Assembly (NCBI GenBank): GCA_014706295.1
Contig: JACSVZ010000004.1
Coordinates: forward strand, 86,373,047 to 86,437,046
Length of the DNA stretch: 64,000 nucleotides
Direction: 5' to 3'
Origin: Lycocorax pyrrhopterus obiensis
Lineage: Eukaryota > Chordata > Aves > Passeriformes > Paradisaeidae
Below the pieces are notes generated by a model. The model was not told the origin of the DNA. It ran no database searches and worked only from the letters and a program-made list of their open reading frames with translations. Below, piece by piece: positions 53,101 through 57,920 of this stretch (position 1 is the first letter of the stretch; each line of letters opens with the position of its first letter). The position numbers and the translations under genes are program-made.

Positions 53101-55376
53101 TTTTATATTAGTCCTATGCCCTTTTTTCTGGTTTTTTGTTGTTTTGGCTTGTTTTTTTTTTCCTCCTAGCAGAAGGTTTTTAAAATTTGGTAGCCTTGTT
53201 TCAATTTTAAAAATATTTTCATCACCTATAACTATAGCCAGAATGGTGGAAAGTCAAGTTATGCAGACATAAAATCTCAATATGTACCATCAACTAATCT
53301 TACATGCTTGACTAATTATAAGAAGGTAGCTTTTTTCTTTCTTCATATGCCTTGAAATACACACAAAGATGCTAAAATATTAAGCAGACTGTTAAAATTA
53401 TTGTCGTTGTTGTTGTTGTTTTACATTTGGAATACTTCAAATGCAAACTGCCTAGAGGAACATTCTAAACTTCACATTATGAATAATGTCCATAGTGGCT
53501 CAAACCCGTATTTCAGATTCACAGTGAATCTTGTTATGATTATCATATTCTAAGCTATGTAGCACCTAATACCAGTCCTTATCTTCAGTTAAAAAAGCAT
53601 TTGTTTGTTGTGTTTTGTTCCGCATAGGGAACACCAATTCAAGGAAGTAAACTCAGACTGCCAGGGTATCTATCAGGGAAGGGTTTCCACTCAGGAGAAG
53701 ACAGTGGCATCCTGTCAACAGCAGCTACCAGGGTCAGAGCTCAGTTTGCAGGTGAGTGAATTGACTTCAGAGATTGATCTACCACTTGCTTTGTTTTCCA
53801 CCTGAATACTTAAGGTCACTTTAGGGTTCAAGGGAGATGTCAGAAGAGTGGGAAGGAGCAAAAGTCCTTCTGTCTGCCCATTGCTGAGGGCGTGCCTAAT
53901 CAGGCCCTCCATTCACACGTTCAGCTCTGGATGTGCAAAATCATGACTGCAATCTTCTTGACAATGGTACCTCCAGTGTATCTGCCCAAGGAACTAGGGA
54001 AGAAGCATTTGCTTAAAGGATCCAGTTCTTTACAGTATTCAAGTTATTCTCAATTGTGATGGAGCTAAGGGGTCACTTAGCCATGACTTGTCCATTTCTT
54101 TTGAAAGAACTGCAGGGAGCAGCTGTAGATGGAATTAATGGAATTAATTATTAACGGAATATCCCACAGATTTTTGAATCAGTATACGAAAACAGAAAGC
54201 AGTGAAGCTGTGCTCTTCCAGGATGCTCAGAGAAGCTCAGTGTAAAGGAGAGGGCTGGATGGTTAGAACAGAATACAGCTCTACTGGCTTTCCCTCACAA
54301 CTTAGGGCTCTGCAAAGCATACTCAGCAGTACTGGAAAATCCTGATCAAAGAGTACATGTCTTTTAAATTACAGGTGATTTGAAAAACGAGCCACCTAAG
54401 AGTTCAGTTTCAACACGGTGTTCTTCACACGTACAGGGAATCAGATTTGTGAAGATCAAAAAAACTTAATAAGTAATTGGAAAATTATGAAAAACCACAT
54501 TAATTGTTTTCTGCTTAAGATTCCTTGTTATGTTTTTTTCTTCATGGCACATTGTCTGGGCAGGCTTTTACTTAGCAGGCTTGCTGAGAGCTCATCTTCT
54601 CAGCCCTTTGATGGGCAGGATGTATACTTTGCCCTTGTTTAGTTGCAGCTTTCATCTATATGGGTTTTAATTTGTTTAAAAAAAGAGGAGTACACATTTA
54701 AAAATTGTGATATTCATTTTCATCTCCAAGATGCCTATACTTAGAAATCATGAATGCATGAAGAGACCAGATACTGAATTTTTTTTTTTTTCAATTAATA
54801 GCTGAGAAAATGGCAGGGGAAAGAAAGGCTCTGGCTGTTGAGTGAAGGTACAATGCACATCTAATAAGTCCAGAAAAGCTGCCAGGATAATGCATTTTTA
54901 ATGAGATGTGCTAATGATGAATTAACTTTGTGTCAGCATTTGATCTTGCATTTGCTTCTCTTTAGTGTGAGACATAGCATCATTTAGCTTGCCTGGCAGA
55001 GGTCTAAAGTTTAGTTTGTGCGACGAGGAATTTTTGGGGTTGCCAAAGACTTAGGAAAGTACTTTGCCATCCTTACCTTTCATCCTGATAGTTATCTTCT
55101 CTCTTTCTAGAAACCAGAAGAACTCCAAGCAGACCTGGTAGCCGAGCAGGAAGCAAGGCTGGCAGCAGGTCAAGCAGCCGCCGAGGCAGTGACGCATCTG
55201 ACTTTGACATTTCAGAGATCCAGTCTGTGTGCTCAGATATGTCAGAGACTGTTCCTGCTACAAGCAGACCGACACCCCGAGCAGGTTCTCGGTCAGGATC
55301 AGCCAAGCCTTCTAAAATTCCAACTCCCCAGAGAAGGCCACTAGCCAGCAAATTGGACAAGTCCTTGAAGAGATAA
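1996..55376 (+). CDS. DST: Dystonin (BPAG1), C-terminal half, 35 coding exons, 5'-partial
   Basis: This is a giant spectraplakin that links microtubules, actin and intermediate filaments. Thirty-five exons with GT-AG borders and matching phases splice to 5,328 nt: 1,775 residues and a TAA stop. Domains in order: about twelve spectrin repeats (1-1343), two EF-hands (loops 1378-1389 and 1414-1425), a GAR microtubule-binding domain (about 1446-1520) and a basic Ser/Gly/Arg tail (1543-1775) with an SKIP motif for EB proteins. The N-terminal calponin-homology and plakin domains must lie upstream, since the first exon seen opens in phase 0 inside a repeat and the window has no start codon exon. The tail sequence separates DST from its paralogue MACF1. 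Three exons are plausibly optional: w29 (18 nt), w31 (69 nt) and w33 (111 nt); all three keep the frame when skipped. No frameshift or internal stop was found, so the gene looks intact. Gene identity is from recalled family sequence, not a database search. Confidence 0.97.
2296..2403 (+). CDS. DST: DST exon w2 (spectrin repeat helix B)
   Basis: Residues 41-76, phase 0 to 0. The acceptor is tgtttcaag and the donor is AAG|gtaaag. It is Lys/Glu-rich helical sequence ([16 protein letters not shown]) that completes helix B of the first repeat. It lies only 180 bp from w1. Confidence 0.92.
2404..4137 (+). other. DST: DST intron w2-w3
   Basis: A 1.7-kb intron with no coding signal. An A/C-rich low-complexity run lies at about 3695-3729. 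Confidence 0.8.
4138..4356 (+). CDS. DST: DST exon w3 (spectrin repeat)
   Basis: Residues 77-149, phase 0 to 0. The acceptor is attttacag and the donor is AGG|gtaagc. It holds helix C of the first repeat and helix A of the second ([16 protein letters not shown]). It ends in QEEHR, the helix-B position where many later exons of this gene also end. Confidence 0.95.
4357..7318 (+). other. DST: DST intron w3-w4
   Basis: A 3-kb intron. Apart from the (GAA)7 run at 5702-5722 I see no element. Open frames near 6100-6900 on both strands have no recognisable product. Confidence 0.8.
5702..5722 (+). repeat. (GAA)7 microsatellite
   Basis: Seven perfect GAA units are flanked by A-rich sequence. It is intronic. 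Confidence 0.9.
7319..7522 (+). CDS. DST: DST exon w4 (spectrin repeat helices B/C)
   Basis: Residues 150-217, phase 0 to 0. The acceptor is ttgttgtag and the donor is CAG|gtatca. It starts [17 protein letters not shown] and ends DEAISQCTQ, a typical helix-C end of a plakin spectrin repeat. Confidence 0.95.
7523..10337 (+). other. DST: DST intron w4-w5
   Basis: A 2.8-kb AT-rich intron. A T/G-rich tract (10243-10310) precedes the acceptor of w5. No other feature is supported. Confidence 0.8.
10338..10569 (+). CDS. DST: DST exon w5 (degenerate spectrin repeat)
   Basis: Residues 218-294 plus one base of codon 295, phase 0 to 1. The acceptor is ccctcctag and the donor is AAAG|gtagta. The helix-A region ([20 protein letters not shown]) lacks the usual Trp, so this repeat is atypical. 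The exon also breaks the phase-0 pattern of its neighbours. Confidence 0.94.
10570..10917 (+). other. DST: DST intron w5-w6 (phase 1)
   Basis: A 348-bp intron with nothing beyond the splice signals. Confidence 0.85.
10918..11144 (+). CDS. DST: DST exon w6 (spectrin repeat)
   Basis: Residues 295-370, phase 1 to 0. The acceptor is ttgtttag and the donor is GAG|gtcagt (C at +3). It holds helix C of the degenerate repeat ([14 protein letters not shown]) and helix A of the next ([19 protein letters not shown]). Confidence 0.94.
11145..11819 (+). other. DST: DST intron w6-w7
   Basis: A 675-bp AT-rich intron with no element seen. Confidence 0.85.
11820..11942 (+). CDS. DST: DST exon w7 (spectrin repeat helix B)
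   Basis: Residues 371-411, phase 0 to 0. The acceptor is ctttgtag and the donor is GAG|gtatgg. The helical segment contains [13 protein letters not shown] and ends NKSIDE. Confidence 0.93.
11943..12676 (+). other. DST: DST intron w7-w8
   Basis: A 734-bp AT-rich intron with no feature seen. Confidence 0.85.
12677..12778 (+). CDS. DST: DST exon w8 (spectrin repeat helix C)
   Basis: Residues 412-445, phase 0 to 0. The acceptor is acttgcag and the donor is CAG|gtaaga. [19 protein letters not shown] is a clear spectrin helix C with paired Trp. Confidence 0.93.
12779..14751 (+). other. DST: DST intron w8-w9
   Basis: A 2-kb intron with T/G-rich tracts (about 12910-12960 and 13525-13580) and one CR1 3'-end relic, listed separately. 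Confidence 0.8.
13459..13508 (+). mobile_element. CR1 LINE 3'-end relic
   Basis: The block runs from GACCTTTAAAGGTCTCTTCT through CCAAACTAT to GAATCTATGAT. This matches the conserved 3' terminus of CR1 elements, sense orientation. Only about 50 bp survives, typical of 5'-truncated CR1 copies. Confidence 0.75.
14752..14853 (+). CDS. DST: DST exon w9 (spectrin repeat helix A)
   Basis: Residues 446-479, phase 0 to 0. The acceptor is gattttcag and the donor is AAG|gtatga. [16 protein letters not shown] is helix A; it ends KQQTEELK. Confidence 0.93.
14854..15770 (+). other. DST: DST intron w9-w10
   Basis: A 917-bp intron. At 15698-15720 a 9-bp inverted repeat (ATAGAATCA, 5-nt loop) resembles the short repeats found at CR1 3' ends. 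Nothing else is seen. Confidence 0.75.
15771..15944 (+). CDS. DST: DST exon w10 (spectrin repeat helices B/C)
   Basis: Residues 480-537, phase 0 to 0. The acceptor is gtaccgtag and the donor is CAG|gtaaat. Helix B includes [19 protein letters not shown]. Helix C has [12 protein letters not shown] and ends ISRQ. Confidence 0.94.
15945..16736 (+). other. DST: DST intron w10-w11
   Basis: A 792-bp AT-rich intron with no feature seen. Confidence 0.85.
16737..16892 (+). CDS. DST: DST exon w11 (spectrin repeat helix A)
   Basis: Residues 538-589, phase 0 to 0. The acceptor is tactgcag and the donor is CAT|gtatgt. [15 protein letters not shown] is a textbook helix A. It ends ELAKHH at the recurrent boundary register. 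Confidence 0.95.
16893..19090 (+). other. DST: DST intron w11-w12
   Basis: A 2.2-kb intron with pyrimidine-rich stretches near 18430-18550. No recognisable element or reading frame is present. Confidence 0.8.
19091..19288 (+). CDS. DST: DST exon w12 (spectrin repeat helices B/C)
   Basis: Residues 590-655, phase 0 to 0. The acceptor is aattgtag and the donor is CAG|gtgaac. It contains [15 protein letters not shown] and helix [21 protein letters not shown]. Confidence 0.95.
19289..19781 (+). other. DST: DST intron w12-w13
   Basis: A 493-bp intron with no feature seen. Confidence 0.85.
19782..19910 (+). CDS. DST: DST exon w13 (spectrin repeat helix A)
   Basis: Residues 656-698, phase 0 to 0. 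The acceptor is ataatttag and the donor is ATG|gtaagt. [20 protein letters not shown] is helix A; it ends QLNAHM. Confidence 0.95.
19911..22748 (+). other. DST: DST intron w13-w14
   Basis: A 2.8-kb intron. A possible minus-strand CR1 relic near 20467-20520 (CCATAGAACCATAGAG start) is too weak to list separately. No exon was found. Confidence 0.75.
22749..22919 (+). CDS. DST: DST exon w14 (spectrin repeat helices B/C)
   Basis: Residues 699-755, phase 0 to 0. The acceptor is ttatttag and the donor is AAA|gtatgt. It contains [20 protein letters not shown] and helix [17 protein letters not shown]. Confidence 0.95.
22920..24232 (+). other. DST: DST intron w14-w15
   Basis: A 1.3-kb intron. A stretch near 24095-24130 (TTTGAGTTGGAAGGGGG) may be a minus-strand CR1 3'-end relic; confidence is low. 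No other feature is seen. Confidence 0.7.
24233..24388 (+). CDS. DST: DST exon w15 (spectrin repeat helix A)
   Basis: Residues 756-807, phase 0 to 0. The acceptor is tctttacag and the donor is AAG|gtatgt. [15 protein letters not shown] is helix A; it ends QIDEHK. Confidence 0.96.
24608..24814 (+). CDS. DST: DST exon w16 (spectrin repeat helices B/C)
   Basis: Residues 808-876, phase 0 to 0. The acceptor is tttccaag and the donor is CAG|gtaatg. It contains [20 protein letters not shown] and helix [18 protein letters not shown]. The intron before it is only 219 bp. Confidence 0.96.
24815..26500 (+). other. DST: DST intron w16-w17
   Basis: A 1.7-kb intron. It holds a 14-bp perfect palindrome GTGCTTTAAAGCAC (24887-24900) and a G-rich tract at 25328-25343. 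No exon was found. Confidence 0.8.
25328..25343 (+). other. G-rich tract with G-quadruplex potential
   Basis: Seven, four and three G's are separated by single A's, enough for four runs of three G with one-base loops. It is on the transcribed-sense strand, so it is also possible in pre-mRNA. Folding is inferred only. Confidence 0.5.
26501..26620 (+). CDS. DST: DST exon w17 (spectrin repeat helix A)
   Basis: Residues 877-916, phase 0 to 0. The acceptor is ttctttag and the donor is AAG|gtgagt. [15 protein letters not shown] is helix A; it ends QLAQHK. Confidence 0.96.
26621..30120 (+). other. DST: DST intron w17-w18
   Basis: A 3.5-kb intron, one of the largest inside the rod region. It is AT-rich with a short A run at 28547-28556. 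Frames at 28218-28493 and 29780-29998 have no recognisable product or coherent splice sites. Confidence 0.8.
30121..30290 (+). CDS. DST: DST exon w18 (spectrin repeat helices B/C)
   Basis: Residues 917-972 plus two bases of codon 973, phase 0 to 2. The acceptor ccatatatatag is AT-rich rather than pyrimidine-rich next to the AG; the donor is AAAG|gtaaat. Helix C is [18 protein letters not shown]. Confidence 0.95.
30525..31175 (+). mobile_element. CR1 LINE, 5'-truncated, with ORF2 C-terminus
   Basis: Chicken-repeat-1 family non-LTR retrotransposon in sense orientation. The frame at about 30530-30870 encodes the familiar end of the CR1 reverse-transcriptase ORF ([19 protein letters not shown], then [12 protein letters not shown] and RLRGDL). 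It then runs into the conserved 3' terminus (GACTCAATGACCTTACCAGTC to CCAACCTTAACACTTTTATG). The copy is truncated at its 5' end and lacks the endonuclease and most of the reverse transcriptase, so it cannot be autonomous. The start coordinate is approximate. Confidence 0.93.
31222..31241 (+). repeat. (TG)10 microsatellite next to a splice acceptor
   Basis: Ten perfect TG units end 29 bp before exon w19. They are followed by GTTGTTTGGGGTTTTTT and the acceptor. Confidence 0.95.
31271..31430 (+). CDS. DST: DST exon w19 (spectrin repeat helix A)
   Basis: Residues 973-1026, phase 2 to 0. The acceptor is tcctctcag and the donor is AAG|gtagtt. [15 protein letters not shown] is helix A; it ends LIDNHK. 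The exon is not a multiple of three, so skipping it would break the frame. Confidence 0.96.
31431..32865 (+). other. DST: DST intron w19-w20
   Basis: A 1.4-kb intron with no feature seen. Confidence 0.8.
32866..33060 (+). CDS. DST: DST exon w20 (spectrin repeat helices B/C)
   Basis: Residues 1027-1091, phase 0 to 0. The acceptor is ggtgtctag and the donor is CAG|gtagag. It contains [20 protein letters not shown] and helix [17 protein letters not shown]. Confidence 0.96.
33061..34226 (+). other. DST: DST intron w20-w21
   Basis: A 1.2-kb intron with a perfect 10-bp inverted repeat (33993-34020). No other feature is seen. Confidence 0.8.
33993..34020. repeat. Inverted repeat, 10-bp arms, 8-nt loop
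   Basis: GCCTAAAAGC and GCTTTTAGGC are perfect reverse complements separated by ATGAACAG. Confidence 0.9.
34227..34355 (+). CDS. DST: DST exon w21 (spectrin repeat helix A)
   Basis: Residues 1092-1134, phase 0 to 0. The acceptor is cttaacag and the donor is AGG|gtaagc. [15 protein letters not shown] is helix A; it ends LIEQHR. Confidence 0.96.
34356..37828 (+). other. DST: DST intron w21-w22
   Basis: A 3.5-kb intron. It holds a 22-bp palindrome just inside its 5' end, a 9-bp-arm inverted repeat at 35345-35364 and an AT-rich 18-bp palindrome at 35958-35975. No exon was found. Confidence 0.8.
34367..34388. repeat. 22-bp perfect palindrome next to a splice donor
   Basis: The half-site AATGAAGAGGA is followed directly by its reverse complement TCCTCTTCATT. 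It starts 11 bp after the first base of the intron. Confidence 0.95.
37829..37972 (+). CDS. DST: DST exon w22 (spectrin repeat helices B/C)
   Basis: Residues 1135-1182, phase 0 to 0. The acceptor is ctgttttag and the donor is GAG|gtcagt. It contains [20 protein letters not shown] and helix [16 protein letters not shown]. Confidence 0.96.
37973..38809 (+). other. DST: DST intron w22-w23
   Basis: An 837-bp intron with no feature seen. Confidence 0.85.
38810..38998 (+). CDS. DST: DST exon w23 (last spectrin repeat, helix A)
   Basis: Residues 1183-1245, phase 0 to 0. The acceptor is tttgtcaag and the donor is CAG|gtaagg. [16 protein letters not shown] is helix A; it ends LIAEHQ. The donor is copied in a 32-bp tandem duplication just downstream. 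Confidence 0.96.
38995..39061 (+). repeat. 32-bp tandem duplication including a 5' splice site
   Basis: A period-32 direct repeat spans 38995-39061. The first base of the intron (38999) and 39031 both begin GTAAGGATTATTAAGTGGCA, and both are preceded by TCAG. The copies are identical over 35 aligned bases. Confidence 0.97.
38999..39663 (+). other. DST: DST intron w23-w24
   Basis: A 665-bp intron starting with the duplicated donor. A further TCAG|GTAGGC lies at 39077-39086. No other feature is seen. Confidence 0.85.
39664..39793 (+). CDS. DST: DST exon w24 (repeat helix B and basic insert)
   Basis: Residues 1246-1288 plus one base of codon 1289, phase 0 to 1. The acceptor is tgattgcag and the donor is GGAA|gtaagt. 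After [20 protein letters not shown] the sequence turns basic and proline-containing ([20 protein letters not shown]). This insert interrupts the last spectrin repeat. SHIP matches the SxIP form of EB-binding motifs. Confidence 0.95.
39794..40607 (+). other. DST: DST intron w24-w25 (phase 1)
   Basis: An 814-bp intron. CTTGGGGTATGAC occurs twice in near-tandem (40482-40494 and 40498-40510). No other feature is seen. Confidence 0.85.
40608..40771 (+). CDS. DST: DST exon w25 (basic insert and final helix C)
   Basis: Residues 1289-1343, phase 1 to 0. The acceptor is ttttaacag and the donor is GAG|gtcaga. The start, [12 protein letters not shown], continues the flexible insert. [20 protein letters not shown] is the helix C that leads directly into the EF-hand module. 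Confidence 0.95.
40772..41097 (+). other. DST: DST intron w25-w26
   Basis: A 326-bp intron ending in tttttattaag. No feature is seen. Confidence 0.85.
41098..41260 (+). CDS. DST: DST exon w26 (EF-hand 1)
   Basis: Residues 1344-1397 plus one base of codon 1398, phase 0 to 1. The acceptor is tttattaag and the donor is TCAA|gtaagt. The loop [12 protein letters not shown] (1378-1389) has every canonical calcium ligand: D1, D3, D5, G6, I8 and E12. The preceding basic helix ([15 protein letters not shown]) is almost unchanged across spectraplakins. Confidence 0.98.
41261..42764 (+). other. DST: DST intron w26-w27 (phase 1)
   Basis: A 1.5-kb AT-rich intron with no feature seen. Confidence 0.85.
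42765..42919 (+). CDS. DST: DST exon w27 (EF-hand 2, start of GAR)
   Basis: Residues 1398-1449, phase 1 to 0. The acceptor is gtcctgcag and the donor is GAG|gtatat. The loop [12 protein letters not shown] (1414-1425) is fully canonical. The exon ends KIEDE at the entry to the GAR domain. Confidence 0.98.
43080..43154 (+). CDS. DST: DST exon w28 (GAR domain, first part)
   Basis: Residues 1450-1474, phase 0 to 0. The acceptor is tttttgcag and the donor is AGG|gtaagt. It contains the CKC motif (1457 and 1459) of GAR domains, which are reported to bind zinc, followed by [13 protein letters not shown]. The intron before it is only 160 bp. Confidence 0.97.
43155..44000 (+). other. DST: DST intron w28-w29
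   Basis: An 846-bp intron. A TGCATG (RBFOX-type) hexamer lies at 43924-43929, about 72 bp before the microexon. A pyrimidine-rich acceptor tract precedes it. Confidence 0.8.
44001..44018 (+). CDS. DST: DST microexon w29 (FFLGNQ, inside GAR domain)
   Basis: An 18-nt exon, phase 0 to 0, residues 1475-1480. It reads TTCTTCCTGGGAAATCAG and is bracketed by the acceptor tttcttatcag and the donor CAG|gtataa. It inserts FFLGNQ between NKYR (w28) and FGDSQQ (w30). I recall the same six residues at this site in some mammalian spectraplakin isoforms. It keeps the frame whether used or not. It is certainly optional in the sense that w28 and w30 also join directly in frame; inclusion in this species is inferred. 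Confidence 0.85.
44019..46979 (+). other. DST: DST intron w29-w30
   Basis: A 3-kb intron opening with a 44-nt uninterrupted pyrimidine tract (44047-44090). The remainder is AT-rich with no element seen. Confidence 0.8.
44047..44090 (+). promoter_or_regulatory. Pure pyrimidine tract downstream of microexon
   Basis: 44 consecutive C/T bases start 28 nt after the microexon donor, and another pyrimidine-rich tract lies upstream of the exon. Such flanking tracts bind PTB-family repressors at neural microexons; that role is inferred here. Confidence 0.55.
46980..47097 (+). CDS. DST: DST exon w30 (GAR domain, second part)
   Basis: Residues 1481-1519 plus one base of codon 1520, phase 0 to 1. The acceptor is ttattccag and the donor is CGTG|gtatgt. 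It contains [19 protein letters not shown] and [11 protein letters not shown], the signature end of the GAR domain. Confidence 0.98.
47098..49316 (+). other. DST: DST intron w30-w31 (phase 1)
   Basis: A 2.2-kb intron with a short TAA/ATC trinucleotide patch (47971-47993) and a small imperfect tandem duplication (48205-48263). Overlapping frames at 47590-47900 on both strands are not recognisable. Confidence 0.8.
48205..48263 (+). repeat. Imperfect tandem duplication
   Basis: GTTAAATCCAAAAAGAA starts at 48205 and again at 48238, and each copy ends in AACCCT. The second copy has a 7-bp deletion. Confidence 0.85.
49317..49385 (+). CDS. DST: DST cassette exon w31 (VHHHGSK exon)
   Basis: 69 nt, phase 1 to 1, completing codon 1520 and encoding through 1542. 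It reads [20 protein letters not shown] then PTI. Its acceptor ttttttctag is good, but the donor ATAG|gttggc is weak. w30 also joins directly to w32 in frame (giving PCRAKGRTN), as in known DST isoforms without this segment. It is therefore an optional 23-residue insert between the GAR domain and the tail. Confidence 0.92.
   Translation, partial: FIITGVKCYVRNQTLQLPLSLL
49386..50147 (+). other. DST: DST intron w31-w32 (phase 1)
   Basis: A 762-bp intron. It holds a CU-rich tract (49395-49453), a short TA run (49455-49467), a TG-rich patch (about 49640-49668) and a TGCATG hexamer (49719-49724). Confidence 0.85.
49395..49453 (+). promoter_or_regulatory. CU-rich tract after weak donor of w31
   Basis: About 59 nt almost purely of C and T, rich in TCTT and CTCTCT, start 10 bp after the donor of w31. 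These are PTB and TIA1-type contexts. A splicing role is inferred from position and the weak donor. Confidence 0.55.
50148..50347 (+). CDS. DST: DST exon w32 (tail, Arg/Ser-rich)
   Basis: Completes codon 1543 and runs to 1609, phase 1 to 0. The acceptor is tctttgcag and the donor is AAG|gtaagg. [18 protein letters not shown] is followed by the basic [20 protein letters not shown] segment, part of the microtubule-binding tail. Confidence 0.96.
50348..50808 (+). other. DST: DST intron w32-w33
   Basis: A 461-bp intron with no feature seen. Confidence 0.85.
50809..50919 (+). CDS. DST: DST cassette exon w33 ([11 protein letters not shown] exon)
   Basis: 111 nt, phase 0 to 0, residues 1610-1646. 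The acceptor is ttcatgcag and the donor is GAG|gtacag. It reads [18 protein letters not shown] followed by a Ser/Pro-rich stretch. I recall DST isoforms with and without this segment. w32 joins w34 in frame (TPK-GTPIQG) when it is skipped. Confidence 0.93.
50920..53627 (+). other. DST: DST intron w33-w34
   Basis: A 2.7-kb intron with (GTT)5 at 53406-53420. Overlapping frames around 51612-52090 and 52327-52876 have no recognisable product. Confidence 0.8.
53406..53420 (+). repeat. (GTT)5 microsatellite
   Basis: Five perfect GTT units inside the intron before w34. Confidence 0.85.
53628..53751 (+). CDS. DST: DST exon w34 (tail)
   Basis: Residues 1647-1687 plus one base of codon 1688, phase 0 to 1. 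The acceptor is ttccgcatag and the donor is GCAG|gtgagt. [19 protein letters not shown] is diagnostic for DST against MACF1. It ends RVRAQFA. Confidence 0.97.
53752..55110 (+). other. DST: DST last intron (phase 1)
   Basis: A 1.4-kb intron with a T run at 54780-54792. No other feature is seen. Confidence 0.85.
55111..55376 (+). CDS. DST: DST terminal coding exon w35 (GSR and SKIP tail)
   Basis: Residues 1688-1775 and the TAA stop (55374-55376), phase 1 in. The acceptor is ctctttctag. It contains the GSR-type repeats [14 protein letters not shown], a basic serine-rich microtubule-binding segment, then [17 protein letters not shown]. Near the end [11 protein letters not shown] carries the SxIP motif for EB1-family proteins at microtubule plus ends. 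It ends SKLDKSLKR. Regulation of such tails by GSK3 and other kinases is known in the family; here only the Ser/Arg pattern is visible. Confidence 0.98.
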
Positions 55377-55694
55377 TATGATTGGCTCCATACAGGTCTT
55401 TTCCTTTTGCGTTAAATATTTAAGTTCATAAGATGTAAAATATTATGTAGAAATTATTGTGAAATATTGCAAGAGGTGGATTTTTAATTCTGCAGATGGC
55501 CTTATTTGTGTATTTGTCTTCTTATTTTATGTGTATAATTTTTGTCAGATTCTTTTTTGTTTTGCCATATCCTGTGAGAAGGGGAAGAGTTCTAATGTAA
55601 ACTAACAGTTGTACACAGTAACATGTAGAAAGTACACTAAAAATAATTGCCGAATGTACAGTGTACTGAATGTACAGTAAGTCTCTGCAACCTC

Positions 55695-55700
55695 AATAAA
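55695..55700 (+). promoter_or_regulatory. Polyadenylation signal AATAAA (proximal)
   Basis: Canonical hexamer 319 bp after the stop codon. The downstream GT-rich element is poor. Confidence 0.6.
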
Positions 55701-56146
55701 AAAGGCCTATCACTATGTCATTAGTTAACAGTAAAGGATACCTCATGATTTTTCTTTAAAAAAGAAAAAGAGAATACTAAAAGCCAAAAGACACAATTAC
55801 ACATTTTGAGCTAACTAAACAAACACTAAAGGATGTATATCAAAACTACTAAGGAATACAAACACACATTCACAGTACCCTTATTTATACAGCATCTCTC
55901 AGAGAACTCACAGAGTTTATTAAGCACTTGCCAATAATATGATACTCCAATACCTTGCAGCGTTTCTGTGCCATTGCTTTCAGTGAGGCCAGACACATTC
56001 TGGATATCCGAACTATTATTCTGTAAGAATATCAGTATAAAGTGCATTCATGTAAATGTGAGGTTTTCTTTTGCTTGAGTGGATGGTAGCACTGTATCAT
56101 TGAACTCATTTTGTATCAAAGCAATTTTGCTTGCAGAAAGCTCAGA

Positions 56147-56152
56147 AATAAA
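56147..56152 (+). promoter_or_regulatory. Polyadenylation signal AATAAA (middle)
   Basis: Canonical hexamer 771 bp after the stop codon. Confidence 0.4.
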
Positions 56153-56327
56153 CATGTCCCTTAACTTTATTTCTATCGTATTTCTTATTTCACAGGAAGG
56201 TAATTTTCTGTGTTATGTTCTAGAGCATATACCATTTCAGATGACCAATAATTACCCTAGGAACACAGGCTTTAATGTTATTTCCCATTATCAGCTATCT
56301 GATTTTGGTTAGCTACTGTATTTGTTT

Positions 56328-56333
56328 AATAAA
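56328..56333 (+). promoter_or_regulatory. Polyadenylation signal AATAAA (distal)
   Basis: Canonical hexamer 952 bp after the stop, with a GT-rich TTGTGTGTCG about 45 bp downstream. This is the best-supported of the three by context. Confidence 0.55.
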
Positions 56334-57920
56334 ACACTAAATTGCACATATCAGATCATATGAAATTATATATTATTGTGTGTCGACAATTATTTTCTCC
56401 ATATTAAACTGTGTCATTTATATACCATGTATAAAAGTCATAGAGAGTAATTCACTTGCTCTATTAGTCAGGGACACATTTTAGCCATTCATGGATTCAT
56501 TGAAAGGATTGCTGATAGTTCAATTTCACTGGAAAAAAGGTGCAGCTTCAAATGGGAGTGCTGTAGCATGGTGGATAGATGCTGTGGTAAGTAGTGACAG
56601 AATCCCTAGAAATTTCAAATGCCCTTTGATGATATCAGAAAGACTTGGGTGGGATTTGGCCAACATGGCAGGCCAAATAGTCTAAACCTGACTGTTCATA
56701 TATCAGAAAACACCATACCTTTAGTAGAGGAATTTTAGGGGAAGACTGGATAATGGCTGGTCCCTTAACATGCTGACATGGAAACAGGAGCTTGGTTGAT
56801 CACATGAAGGTGATGGTGAAACCTGCATTTGCTGCTAATGCTTCTGGCAGTATTACTAAGATGATGTTATCTGAGTTGTCATAAGAGCTTCCTGCAGACT
56901 CACAAATTGACTCACGCCATCAGTTTGTAAGAAACAGATAAACAAAATAATACTCAAAAGATAATTAAATCAATCAAAATCCACTTGCATCAGGATTTCC
57001 TTCAACACAGAGTTGTACAAAGATTTGTAGAAAGCCATCACCAACCGGTCCTACCTGGCTTGGGAACCAGCACGTGTGTTTACTGATTACTGAAGCATCG
57101 GTCTCTGCCGTGGTGCTCTATCTTTCCATTTTTCACCTTTCCTGTTGCTTCTATTCATCCAGTGATTGCTTTCCTAGAACAGTAAAACAGATCAGGATGA
57201 CTTCAGTGCTTTTTGAAACCCCCAAACACCCTTGGATAGTTTTCAACATTTACAGGTGACAACTGAAGTATCTCTACTTGTAAGCAGGAAAAGGGAAAAG
57301 GATAGAATTTATGCACTTGCATGGATAACTTGGCTGTAAGAGGTGATGGTGCCCAGTGTGATATTCTTGGTGCATTTTTTTAACCACAAGACTGGTGTTC
57401 AAGGATGTAGGAGGACAAACCTAACTCCTTTGCAAGAGTACAAACTTAGTTCAGTACCTTGTATCCCCAGAGCGACCTACCTACACAGGAGGTAGTGTTG
57501 GCACCTATTTAAAGCACCTTTTATATTGCAGTCTTAGCTCAAATATATTTTTAATGCTTCATTAATTATGCAACTTTGTGGAATTTTTGTATGACTACAT
57601 TGTAACTTTATAGAAATATTAGAGGGGTGACCAGCCTGTGAGAAATCCAATGCCAGCTAAAACCCAAGGACAAAGTAGATCACTGTGACTGGGTAGTGAT
57701 TACAAAATGGGGGAGGATGGGACTGGCAAAGTGGGAGGGTTCATTTATTGGCTGGAGAGAATCATCCAGTGTCAGAAACCAAATTAATAGTAACTTAAAT
57801 AAGACTGGGAGTTCAGTTAAAAAGCCTAAATCTGCCTCCAGATGTTATGCCTTAATTAACTTCTTCCAAAAATTAACTGCTTTAGGTTGATACTAAGAGA
57901 CTTTTCAAAATTCTGTTCCC

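Larger units (their letters stand above)
55377..56390 (+). other. DST: DST 3' untranslated region (extent inferred)
   Basis: AT-rich sequence after the stop. It contains three AATAAA hexamers (55695, 56147 and 56328) and a near-tandem GAATGTACAGT (55652-55662 and 55668-55678). The distal end is set by the last hexamer and a downstream TTGTGTGTCG (56376-56385). The true end cannot be fixed without transcripts. Confidence 0.6.
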
